Positions 17,337-24,461 of a stretch of DNA of 64,000 nt are shown piece by piece. The notes beneath the pieces were generated by a model. The model searched no databases, was not told the DNA's origin, and was given only the letters and a program-made list of their open reading frames with translations. The position numbers and the translations under genes are program-made. Position 1 is the stretch's first letter. Every line of letters begins with the position of its first letter. This DNA is from Palsa-504 sp963769715 (GTDB taxonomy: Bacteria > Actinomycetota > Actinomycetes > Streptosporangiales > Streptosporangiaceae): positions 186,001 through 250,000 of the forward strand of contig CAVYNE010000025.1 of the NCBI GenBank assembly GCA_963769715.1. Direction: 5' to 3'.

Positions 17337-17350
17337 GGGACCTTCGGCCC
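17337..17350. promoter_or_regulatory. DosR/DevR-like box 3, upstream of the STAS gene
   Basis: GGGACCTTCGGCCC followed by TGAA lies 76 bp before the STAS start codon. It fits the GGGAC-N4-GNCCC pattern of mycobacterial DosR sites and nearly repeats box 2. Confidence 0.45.
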
Positions 17351-17426
17351 TGAACATCCAGGCAGGCCATCATGTCATCGTGGCTGGAACGCACCAGCCG
17401 ATAGTGACCACAGATGGCAGACGACG

Positions 17427-17792
17427 ATGACTCACGGCGAGAACCAGACGACGGCCGGTAGCGGCGCCGGGATCGAGATCGTGAGCATGCCAGCAGAGCT
17501 GGATCTCACCACCAGCGAGGACGTGGCCGCTCAGGGCTGCGCCGCCATCGCCCGGCCGGCCCGGCTGGTGCTGCTCGACCTGACGGGCGTGTCCTTCTGC
17601 GACGCCCGCGGGCTCAGCGCCTTCGTCCGGATCGCCAACTGTGCCGACGCGGCCGGGTGCGGGTTCGCCCTCATCGCGCCGCGGCCGCCGGTCGCGAGGA
17701 TCCTGCGGATCAGCGGCCTGGACAGCCGGCTGCCGGTGTTCGCCACCATCGACGACGCCCGGGCGCTCCGCACCGCTACAGCCAGCGTTTAG
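17427..17792 (+). CDS. STAS-domain protein, anti-sigma-factor-antagonist type
   Basis: The 121-residue protein is a single STAS domain: an N-terminal strand pair (IEIVSMPAELDLTTSEDVA), VLLDLTGVSFCDARGLSAFV, then a strand-helix end (CGFALIAPRPPVARILRISG). STAS antagonists bind anti-sigma kinases and are switched off by phosphorylation of a serine in a D-S-x-G loop. Here that loop reads CDARGLS, with Ala-Arg in place of the usual residues, so it may not be regulated by phosphorylation. No anti-sigma gene is adjacent. The ATG at 17427 is preferred; the open frame from 17088 is not conserved. Confidence 0.85.
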   Translation: MTHGENQTTAGSGAGIEIVSMPAELDLTTSEDVAAQGCAAIARPARLVLLDLTGVSFCDARGLSAFVRIANCADAAGCGFALIAPRPPVARILRISGLDSRLPVFATIDDARALRTATASV

Positions 17793-17809
17793 GCAGCCCG
17801 GGACGCGCA

Positions 17810-17945
17810 GACCGGCTGGAAGGCGTCAGCAGGCACATCGGGCACGCGGACGCAGCGTTGACCATCACGCAGCACGTTCAGACGGACCCGAGCCGATCAC
17901 CAGGTCGCGAACACGCTCGCGGAGCTGATCATCAGCGACTCCTCG
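17810..17945 (+). pseudogene. Tyrosine recombinase (phage integrase) C-terminal remnant
   Basis: One frame gives RLEGVSRHIGHADAALTITQ followed by HVQTD, matching the end of actinobacterial integrases (V-S-R-x-L-G-H-A...T-x-T-x-x-x-Y-x-H). A +1 shift then gives VANTLAELIISDS, the usual tail. The catalytic tyrosine is not present and the rest of the gene is missing. It lies 1.5 kb inside the right repeat and supports past integration at tRNA-Leu. Confidence 0.6.
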
Positions 17946-18691
17946 CCCCCGCCGGGGTCACGGACATGGCGGGTGACGGCGGCACTGATGAGCTGCGTGA
18001 GCAACCTCCGTCAGCAGACTCCCCCAGAGACCCGGCCTTCTCGGCCGAGGCCGCGACCGGCGCGATGACCGGTGAGACGACCGGGGCGACCGGTGCGACG
18101 ACCGGCAAGACCGTCGCCGCCACGGGCCAGGGCTATTCCGCCTTGCGCAGCACGTCGTCGGTGACGTCACCGATGAGCGCGGGATGCGCGACCCCCGCCA
18201 GCCGTTCCGGGTCGACGTCGAGCACGACCACCGCAGCGCCCAGCCCGGCCAGGTAGCCAGCACGGGCTTTCTGACCAGGCCGGGCGTCCCAGGCCCCAGG
18301 GGGCATCGCCGTCCACGCGGCCATCGGCACGCGTCCCGTCCCGGACTGGCGTGACGGCCACAGTGAGGAGGCCTCATGCGGCCGGCCAGCCGATCGCCCC
18401 GGGAGCTGTCCATAGCCGGGACACCCGCGCAGGTAACCGGCCAGCTAGCGCTGTACCTAGAAACAGGAGCGGAGCCGGTAGCGGTCATCTGTGACCTCGT
18501 TCCATCAGTTGCTCTCGCTGATGGGCTTGCCCATCAGGCTCCGTCCTCGGCTGGCGGAGTTCAGGCTGCCGGCTGACCACGCGGGCATGGCCCGGGTCTC
18601 GCGCCGTGCCCGTGGCGCTCAACCCTGTCTGCGGCGGAAGAGCTTTTCCGCCGTCTGGCGAAGCCGGCTGCGGACTGCCGTCGGCCGGGGA
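17946..18691. other. Degraded region with gene fragments
   Basis: No intact gene is visible. It holds a TrkA-N-like fragment (18133-18267, minus), an imperfect run of GACGACCGG-like units around 18050-18110, and a weak plus-strand segment near 18410-18480 (GTPAQVTGQLALYLETGAE) that resembles the end of luciferase-like monooxygenases but is too short to call. Confidence 0.5.
18133..18267 (-). pseudogene. TrkA-N (RCK) NAD-binding domain fragment
   Basis: The minus-strand frame reads AGYLAGLGAAVVVLDVDPER followed by LAGVAHPALIGDVTDDVLRKAE and a stop. The pattern of a Rossmann strand, an acidic D-x-D-P-E-R and a GD-x-T-D-D-x-V-L-R-x-A motif is that of TrkA-N domains of potassium uptake or ion channels. 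The glycine-rich start and the rest of the protein are missing, so this is a relic. Confidence 0.4.
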
Positions 18692-19147
18692 TTACTCGCG
18701 TTCGATCCTGCGCAGCCCGTGCGCGGGGGTCCACCACTGAACGATGAGCATCGTGGCCTTCTCGTTGAGGTGGGTGTGTACGACCTCGGCGATGTCGGCA
18801 TAGAAGCGGTCGCCGTCGGATCCGTCGGTGGGTGGCCTGGCATGGATCGCCCGCCCGGAAATCTTCGCCTCACCCGGCCACTGCGCTTCCGCGCCCTCGC
18901 CGGGGTCGATCGTGGCGCTGTGCAGTGCGAACCGCGGATCCCGGCCCAGATCCGCGCCCTTGCGCACGTTCGGCATCGAGCCGAAGGCGAGCTCGCCGTC
19001 CTCGAAGGCCACCTCGATCCCGGAGATCCGCGGCGACCCGTCGGCTCGCACGGTGGCAATCGTCTTGTGTCTGCGCCTGTCGAAGAGCCCCTGCACGCGC
19101 TGCGCGAACTCAGGTTCCGCGCGCTCGACGTCCTTCCGCGCCGTCAT
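18692..19147 (-). CDS. Pyridoxamine 5'-phosphate oxidase-like (split beta-barrel) protein
   Basis: The 151-residue protein matches the PPOX-like family: FDRRRHKTIATVRADGSPRI, then EVAFEDGELAFGSMPNVRKG, DLGRDPRFALHSATIDPG and a C-terminal MLIVQWWTPAHGLRRIERE. These proteins bind FMN, F420 or haem. The fold assignment is firm; the cofactor is not. Homologues occur in the M. tuberculosis DosR regulon (Rv0080), which is of interest given the nearby boxes, though no such box is seen upstream of this gene. The ATG at 19147 lacks a strong ribosome site. Confidence 0.82.
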   Translation of the reverse strand: MTARKDVERAEPEFAQRVQGLFDRRRHKTIATVRADGSPRISGIEVAFEDGELAFGSMPNVRKGADLGRDPRFALHSATIDPGEGAEAQWPGEAKISGRAIHARPPTDGSDGDRFYADIAEVVHTHLNEKATMLIVQWWTPAHGLRRIERE

Positions 19148-19295
19148 GCGCCCAATATCGCACAGGCGGGTCCGGCCCGCTGTCCGATCGCGCGTCCCAG
19201 GTTGCCAGCGCCGTGCCGAGGTAGTCGATATGCCCGCGGATCGTCTCGACGGCCGCGGCGCCCGTCTGGGCAGCCTGAGTCCCTCGATCATCCAT
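19110..19295 (-). CDS. Small hypothetical protein, probably truncated
   Basis: From the ATG at 19295, with GAGGAC upstream, 61 residues begin MDDRGTQAAQTGAAAVETIR and continue to LATWDARSD. The helical AVETIRGHIDYLGTALATWD part looks like a real coding sequence, but after WDAR the composition changes and the frame runs 38 bp into the PPOX gene. I do not recognise a named family. It may be the start of a longer protein cut by a frameshift. Confidence 0.35.
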   Translation of the reverse strand: MDDRGTQAAQTGAAAVETIRGHIDYLGTALATWDARSDSGPDPPVRYWAHDGAEGRRARGT

Positions 19296-19485
19296 GGCGG
19301 GTCCTCTCAGCGGCTGCGGTAAGTGACCGGCCTGCGGAACCCTGGTCGAGGGCGCGCTGATACCCGGAGTGATACTGCCGGGGATGATTCCCGGTCCTTC
19401 CACTGGCAGCGCCAGGGCTAGGAAAGCAGGTCAGGACAGGGATACATGTCCGGCGATGACCCCGCATGTACCTGGCTTCGGGGGA

Positions 19486-19507
19486 GTTCGAATCCCCCCG
19501 CCCGCAC
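19486..19507. repeat. attR-like copy of the tRNA-Leu 3' end
   Basis: The 22 bp are identical and co-oriented with 6365-6386. No D arm, anticodon arm or 5' acceptor strand lies upstream, so this is not a second tRNA gene. After the discriminator A the sequence continues CCA, unlike the intact tRNA copy (CTC), which fits this being the original chromosomal 3' end. Confidence 0.75.
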
Positions 19508-19572
19508 CACAGGTCACTTTCGTTTTATCACACGGATGCAGAGTTCCCCATCTGTCACACCAAGCTCTCGCG

Positions 19573-20823
19573 TCACTTCGGCGAGGTTCGCTTAACCGCT
19601 GTGGCCGCCGAACGTTCCCTGGCCAGGGCCAGGGCAGTCCCGGCCAGGACGGCCAGGCCGTACAGCACGTACTGATCGCTGCCCAGCATCGGCCCCAGCC
19701 GGGGCGGGTGGCCCGGCCACGGGATCGGAAAGAACCCGAAGAACATCGCTGCGCCCGCGGCCGCCGCCAGGCCGCAGGCCACCGACCGGCGCCGCCACGC
19801 AGCCGCGGTCAGCCATACCAGCAGCGGGACGGCCCACACCCAGTGATGAGTCCAGGAAAGCGGCGAGACGAGCAGCCCGGTGATCGCGCAGCACACCACC
19901 CCGGCCAGCCGGTGCCCGCGCCGGTGCGCCCAGACGGCGACGGCCAGGCCGGCCAGGCCGACCGTCAGCGCGGCCAGCAGCCACCAGGTCCGCGGCGGGT
20001 CCCCGGTGCCGGCCAGCCGGGCTATCGCCCCGGCCAGGGACTGGTCCGACGGGTTGGCCGGATTGCCGATCCGGCTCTGGTCGTAGAACACCCCGCCCAG
20101 CCAGAACACCCGCGACCGCGACGGCAGCCAGACGAATCCCGCCGTCACCGTCACCGCGAACACCCCCGCCGCGGTCGCCGCCGCTCGCACCCGCCCGGTG
20201 AGCGCCAGGTACGCCACGAAGATCAGCGGGGTCAGTTTGATCCCGGCGGCCAGCCCCGTCCCGATCCCCTGCCACCAGCCGCCGTCGTGCCGGCGCATCA
20301 GGTCGGCGCCGATCAGCGCGGCCAGGATCAGGTTGACCTCGCCCAGGTGCAGCGTGTACGCGACCGGCCAGGTCAGCAGCGCTAGCGCCGACAGCGCGAA
20401 CACGCTCTCCGGGCGCCGCCGCAGCCCCGCCGCGCCCAGCGACAGGCCGCACAGTACCGCCAGCGCCGCCACGCTCCCGATAGTGAGCGCCGCCTTCAGC
20501 ACCCCGATGGTCGTCCCCGCGAACACCGCGAACAACAGCGCGGCGAACGGCGGGTAGGTGAAGCTGAACGGCGCGCCCGGAGCGTACAGCGCCCCGCCGC
20601 CGGCGGTGGCCTGCTGGCCGCCCCACCAGTACACCCGGACATCCCACAACGGCCAGTGCGCCGCCGGGGCCGGGAGTCCGGGAAGCATGTACACCACCAG
20701 CGCCGCCACGCCCACCAGCACCAGCGCTACCCGCATCCACGGTTCATCCCGTAGCGACACCAGCCGGGCAGCCCAGCGACGCGCCTGTAGCAGCGCGGTG
20801 ACGGGAGCGTTGACTTGAGTCAC
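19573..20823 (-). CDS. GT87-family (DUF2029) membrane glycosyltransferase
   Basis: The 416-residue protein has about ten membrane helices. An acidic loop after the first helix (WPLWDVRVYWWGGQ, then the SFTYPPFAALLFAV helix) and the GIKLTPLIFVAYLAL motif are typical of GT87 polyprenyl-phosphate-sugar-dependent mannosyl- or arabinosyltransferases (GT-C fold). It would act at the outer face of the membrane on cell-envelope glycans; the donor and acceptor cannot be read from sequence. It ends 66 bp outside the island repeat, so it belongs to the flanking chromosome. Confidence 0.85.
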   Translation of the reverse strand: MTQVNAPVTALLQARRWAARLVSLRDEPWMRVALVLVGVAALVVYMLPGLPAPAAHWPLWDVRVYWWGGQQATAGGGALYAPGAPFSFTYPPFAALLFAVFAGTTIGVLKAALTIGSVAALAVLCGLSLGAAGLRRRPESVFALSALALLTWPVAYTLHLGEVNLILAALIGADLMRRHDGGWWQGIGTGLAAGIKLTPLIFVAYLALTGRVRAAATAAGVFAVTVTAGFVWLPSRSRVFWLGGVFYDQSRIGNPANPSDQSLAGAIARLAGTGDPPRTWWLLAALTVGLAGLAVAVWAHRRGHRLAGVVCCAITGLLVSPLSWTHHWVWAVPLLVWLTAAAWRRRSVACGLAAAAGAAMFFGFFPIPWPGHPPRLGPMLGSDQYVLYGLAVLAGTALALARERSAATAVKRTSPK

Positions 20824-20919
20824 CAGCTAATCTTGCCCGCGATTTCGGGAAGACTGTCCCCCCGGGCCCGCTCAGTTCGTCAGGCACACGACAAGATAGC
20901 CACCAGGAAGGAGCCACAG

Positions 20920-20980
20920 ATGCAGTATGCCTTGCTGATCTACGCCAAGCCGGCGGCCGCCGAGGTGCTCGGCGGCCGCC
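20920..20980 (+). pseudogene. YCII-domain protein, 5' remnant only
   Basis: GGAAGGAG precedes an ATG that begins MQYALLIYAKPAAAE, the characteristic start of YCII-related dimeric proteins. Homology is lost after about 15-20 codons, where the sequence runs into the 3' end of the GH5-like gene on the other strand. The rest of the gene has been removed, marking a deletion junction near 20965-21000. Confidence 0.5.
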
Positions 20981-21002
20981 GTCGGCCTGCTGGCGGCGGC
21001 GG

Positions 21003-22937
21003 TCATGGTCCGGGGTGCCCGGTCACGGTAAAAATCTTTATGCCGAACGGTCCAAGTGTCACGCCCTCCCCAGCCTCCGTGCCCTCCAGCGTGGTCAGCT
21101 CGCCGCCGTCCAGCCCCGGCTTCACCGTCAGCGGCTCGGCGGCGTGGCTGGCCAGCACGGCGAACAGCGTGCCGTCGTCACGGATCAGCGTGTCGCAAGC
21201 GACGTGCGGGTCGTCGACGGTGACCGCGCGGCGAACCTCGGCGTGGATGGCCAGCGCGTCGTAGAGGGTGACGGTGTCATCGGGGTTGACCTGCGGGGTC
21301 AGCGCGGCCATGTGCTCGATCGGGTAGGTGCACAAGACGAGGGAGCCGGGGCCGGTACGCCGCAGCAGCAGCGCGGGCCGGCCGTGGTTGTCGGTGGCGA
21401 TGACCTCGGCGCCAGCCGGCTCAACGGGCAGGAACGCCCGGCTGTGCTGGTTCCCCGCCGCCCGGAACGTGAGCGTGGTGCCCCGGGCCAGGTCGCCGAA
21501 GTCCTGGCGGAAGTAGAGCACCACGTCGTCGTCGATGGGGTTCGCCATCCCCACATCGAGCTGATGCCGCACGCCGAACGTTTCGTCCAGCCGCCCGTAC
21601 GAGGGCCCGCGGTGCCAGCCGGTGTCGCCGGCCGAATAGGACAGGTAGACGCAGGCACCGTCGGCCGCGAGCCGCTCCAGGGTGGCGGCGGTGGGCGCGA
21701 GCAGCTGTTTCACCGAGGGCGCCAGGTACAGCCGCGCGTCGCCGCCTATGCCGCTGGTTTCCCTGGTCAGCGCCACCGGCAGGTCGGCCAGCCGGGCCGA
21801 GACGTAGGCCTGGGCGAGCGCGCGCGCGATGTGCGCGCGGTCGGCCGGGTCGGCGAACGGGTAGCTGGTGTCCAGGTAGCCGGGGATGATCAGGGCGGCG
21901 TCGCTGTCGGTCCGCGCGCACCGGCTCACCTCGATCGCGTCCAGCGTGGCCGCGAACGCCCGCATCTCGCCCAGGGTCGGCTTGGCGGCGCCGGAGGCGT
22001 CGGTGAGGCCGAAGTGCTGCTCGAAGGCGTGATGCCGGTACGGGTCCTGGCCGGGCAGGTCGAAGTCGGTGTTATTCCAGGCGATCCAGCCGGTCGCGCC
22101 GGCCAGCAGGCTGTGGTGCAGGACGTGCCGGTAGTAGCGGGCTGCGTTCGCATCCGAAGCGAAGTCGGAGCTGACCCCGAACTCCTCGAGCACCACCGGC
22201 TTGCCGAACGTGCTGGCCAGCTCGCACTGCCAGGCGGCCGCGTAGTGCTGCCGGACCTGGTCATCGCCCACCGGGTACACGTGCGGGCCGAGGAAGTCGC
22301 ACAGCCGCGCGACATCGGCGAGCCGGAACCCGTTCTCGCGGCCGCTGGCCTCGATGCCCCAGGAGCCGTCGCCCAGTGAGAAGGGCTGGCGGCCGCCGGC
22401 CGCGCGTACCGCGTCCCTGATGATCTGCGCCCACGCGGCGACCGTCTCAGGCGGGGGGTGGCCGCCGCCGTACAGCGGCATCTCGTTGGAGACCAGCCAG
22501 CCGGCCACGGCGGGGTGCGGGCCGAACCGGCGTACCATCTCGCCGGCGAACCAGGCCTGGCGGCCGACCATCCAGACGTCGGCGTACAGGTCACGGCCGG
22601 CCCGCCAGGCCGGGTCCCAGTTCTGGCCGGACATGTGGCCGACGATGAAAGTGGGGACCGTGCTCATCTGCTGTTCGGCGTGCCGGTCGAGGAAGTCGGC
22701 GAACCTGGCCGCCATATCCTCGTCGATCACGTCCGGCTCCGGCATGAAATCGGGCCAGTAGAAAAACAACCTGGTCATCGTCAGGCCGTGCTCGCGCAGC
22801 ACGCGCAGTTCCGCCGCGACGACGGCCGGGTCGTAGCTGCGCCACATGAGGGGACCGCCCGTGGCAGACCAGAAGTTGGCCCCGAGCCAGTTGACCGGCT
22901 GCCCGGCCGCATTAATCCTGGCGGTGCTCCTGCGCAT
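21003..22937 (-). CDS. GH5-like glycoside hydrolase (beta-mannanase/cellulase superfamily)
   Basis: The 644-residue protein has an N-terminal (beta/alpha)8 domain with the GH-A clan acids Glu152 (WLVSNEMP, acid/base) and Glu252 (PVVLEEFGVS, nucleophile), plus LFFYWPDFMPEPD and FLGPHVYPVG. Residues 340-540 form a glutamine-amidotransferase-like region (LYLAPSVKQLLAPT) as in large GH5 or GH42-type enzymes, with a C-terminal beta domain. There is no signal peptide, so it acts on imported oligosaccharides. The ATG has GAGGGGAA upstream. It is divergent from a LacI regulator, with an operator in the shared promoter region. Confidence 0.85.
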   Translation of the reverse strand: MRRSTARINAAGQPVNWLGANFWSATGGPLMWRSYDPAVVAAELRVLREHGLTMTRLFFYWPDFMPEPDVIDEDMAARFADFLDRHAEQQMSTVPTFIVGHMSGQNWDPAWRAGRDLYADVWMVGRQAWFAGEMVRRFGPHPAVAGWLVSNEMPLYGGGHPPPETVAAWAQIIRDAVRAAGGRQPFSLGDGSWGIEASGRENGFRLADVARLCDFLGPHVYPVGDDQVRQHYAAAWQCELASTFGKPVVLEEFGVSSDFASDANAARYYRHVLHHSLLAGATGWIAWNNTDFDLPGQDPYRHHAFEQHFGLTDASGAAKPTLGEMRAFAATLDAIEVSRCARTDSDAALIIPGYLDTSYPFADPADRAHIARALAQAYVSARLADLPVALTRETSGIGGDARLYLAPSVKQLLAPTAATLERLAADGACVYLSYSAGDTGWHRGPSYGRLDETFGVRHQLDVGMANPIDDDVVLYFRQDFGDLARGTTLTFRAAGNQHSRAFLPVEPAGAEVIATDNHGRPALLLRRTGPGSLVLCTYPIEHMAALTPQVNPDDTVTLYDALAIHAEVRRAVTVDDPHVACDTLIRDDGTLFAVLASHAAEPLTVKPGLDGGELTTLEGTEAGEGVTLGPFGIKIFTVTGHPGP

Positions 22938-22985
22938 GAGACACAGTTCCCCTCTGCGGACGACCCAGCGCCTACCGCTGCTGAG

Positions 22986-23014
22986 ATCGAATCACTATAC
23001 CGGTTTAGTGTCAA
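22986..23014 (-). promoter_or_regulatory. GH5 promoter with overlapping LacI-type operator
   Basis: On the minus strand TTGACA (23014-23009) and TTCGAT (22991-22986) are 17 bp apart, a plausible sigma-70-type promoter ending about 49 bp before the GH5 start. The 18-bp near-perfect palindrome CACTATACCGGTTTAGTG (22993-23010; 16 of 18 bases symmetric) fills the spacer, so a bound repressor would block polymerase. A related site lies at 24258-24275. Confidence 0.65.
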
Positions 23015-23104
23015 TTGCACGGGCTGGATCTCGCAGCCTTATGATTGGGTGGGTGAGCGGGCCGACCTGCCCGGGGGTTGCCGCCGGTGCGAAAGGGAAG
23101 CCGG

Positions 23105-24130
23105 ATGAGACGTCCGACCATTGCGGACATTGCGCGACGCGCGGGCGTGACCAAGGCCGCCGTCTCCTTTGCCCTCAACGGCCAGCCCGGCGTGTCGGCC
23201 GCGACCCGCGAGCGCATTCTGGCCATCGCGGCCGAGGTGGGCTTCGAGCCCAACAGCGCCGCCCGCGCCCTGTCTGACGGGCGAGCTGGCGCGTTCGGCT
23301 TGATCATCGACCGCCCGGCGCGCACCCTGGGCAGCGAGGTCTTCTTCATGCAGCTCATCTCGGGCATTCAGGCGGAGCTGGCGACCAACCATATAACCCT
23401 GCTGTTCACCATGGCCGAGGACCAAGCCGAAGAGATCCGCATGTACCGAACGTGGTGGGCGCAGCGCAAGGTGGACGGCGTGTTCCTGGTCGACCTGCAG
23501 GTGCGCGACCGCCGGATCCGCGTGCTCGAGGAACTCAGCATGCCCGCCGTGGTGCTCGGCACCCCGCGCGGGGCGGGCAGCCTGCCCGCCGTCTGGCAGG
23601 ACGACCGGGCCGCCACGCAGACCGTCGTCGGCTACCTGGCCGGGCTCGGCCACCGGCGGGTCGCCCGGGTCGGCGGTTTCGCCAGGTACTGGCATTCCAA
23701 GCTGCGCACCGACGCGCTCACCCAGATAGCCGGCGCGGCGGGCATCGAGGCGATATCGGTAGCCGCCGACTACACCGCCGAGCACGGCGCCGAGGTGACG
23801 CGGGACCTGCTGAAGCAGCCCGCGCCGCCCACCGCGATCTTGTACGACAACGACGTGATGGCGCTGGCCGGGCTCGGCGCGGCGCAGCGGATGGGCGTGC
23901 GGGTGCCCGCCGACCTGTCCATCCTGGTCTGGGACGACAGCATGCTCTGCGAGCTCGTCCATCCCGCGTTCACCGCGCTGCGCCGCGACATCCCCGCGGC
24001 GGGCGTGCACGCGGCCCGGATGCTCCGCGAGGCCGTCACGGACGGCCGGCCGGATCATCTTCGGGAGGCCCTGCCCGTTCTCCTGGTGCGGGACAGCACC
24101 GCCGTGGCGCCGGATGGCAGGCGGCCCTAG
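23105..24130 (+). CDS. LacI-family transcriptional repressor
   Basis: The 341-residue protein has the LacI helix-turn-helix and hinge (TIADIARRAGVTKAAVSFAL, then FEPNSAARALS) followed by a periplasmic-binding-protein-like sensor (VDGVFLVDLQVRD, ILYDNDVMALAGLGAA, LSILVWDDSMLC). It most likely senses a sugar. The ATG at 23105 follows AAAGGGAAG; a longer GTG start at 23078 adds unconserved residues. It sits between a divergent glycosidase and an ABC importer, each preceded by a similar ACCGGT palindrome, so it probably controls both and itself. Confidence 0.93.
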   Translation: MRRPTIADIARRAGVTKAAVSFALNGQPGVSAATRERILAIAAEVGFEPNSAARALSDGRAGAFGLIIDRPARTLGSEVFFMQLISGIQAELATNHITLLFTMAEDQAEEIRMYRTWWAQRKVDGVFLVDLQVRDRRIRVLEELSMPAVVLGTPRGAGSLPAVWQDDRAATQTVVGYLAGLGHRRVARVGGFARYWHSKLRTDALTQIAGAAGIEAISVAADYTAEHGAEVTRDLLKQPAPPTAILYDNDVMALAGLGAAQRMGVRVPADLSILVWDDSMLCELVHPAFTALRRDIPAAGVHAARMLREAVTDGRPDHLREALPVLLVRDSTAVAPDGRRP

Positions 24131-24461
24131 CCTCGCCGCCAGGGGGGCGGCCCCCGTGGCCAGCAGAGCTCGGCACCAGGCCGTTTACCTGCTTGATATC
24201 CGATCGAGACCTTAGCGATACAAGGTTGCCGCTTTACTTAACGGCCGCACCTGACGACACTTAACCGGTATAGCTAGCTTTTTTCAACGGCATACCTGAG
24301 CCTTGGCCGAACCGGCCACGATGAACCGGCACCGGCGGTGACTAATGACCCCAAGCGAGGGGCCGTTCTGCACTTCCTGGCCGCCGCATTCGGTGTCCGC
24401 AAGCATGGATAAGGCCTAAAGAGAGCAACACCAGGACTCCTTAATGAGGAGGTAGGAGCAG
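24131..24461. promoter_or_regulatory. Importer operon control region with second LacI-type operator
   Basis: The 331-bp gap contains CACTTAACCGGTATAGCT at 24258-24275. It shares the CACT...ACCGGT...TAG pattern with the operator at 22993-23010 but is less symmetric. I see no clear -35/-10 pair. A GTAGGAG ribosome site precedes the binding-protein gene. No other gene or RNA is evident. Confidence 0.55.

Larger units (their letters stand above)
6386..19507. mobile_element. Putative decayed tRNA-Leu-integrated genomic island (~13.1 kb)
   Basis: The block lies between the tRNA-Leu 3' end and a perfect 22-bp copy of it. It contains a C-terminal tyrosine-recombinase remnant near the far end (17810-17945), an inverted-repeat element at the near end, and a high share of broken genes: DUF6788, DUF1254, a LuxR/MalT regulator, an aquaporin and a TrkA-N fragment. 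Housekeeping synteny stops exactly at the tRNA. No replication, conjugation or intact integrase gene is visible, so the island is probably fixed. The repeat and the remnant are seen directly; island status is inference. Confidence 0.7.

Noticed and set aside
17988..18123. Possible repeat array or CRISPR-like tract near 18050-18110
   Set aside because: GACGACCGG-like units are short, irregular and without spacers of constant length. It looks like a degraded low-complexity coding remnant.
18376..18576. Luciferase-like monooxygenase fragment
   Set aside because: The GTPAQV...GAE resemblance covers under 30 residues, with no further support on either side.
19448..19510. Second tRNA gene near 19486
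   Set aside because: Only the T-loop 3' strand and 3' acceptor strand are present; no matching 5' acceptor, D arm or anticodon arm occurs upstream.
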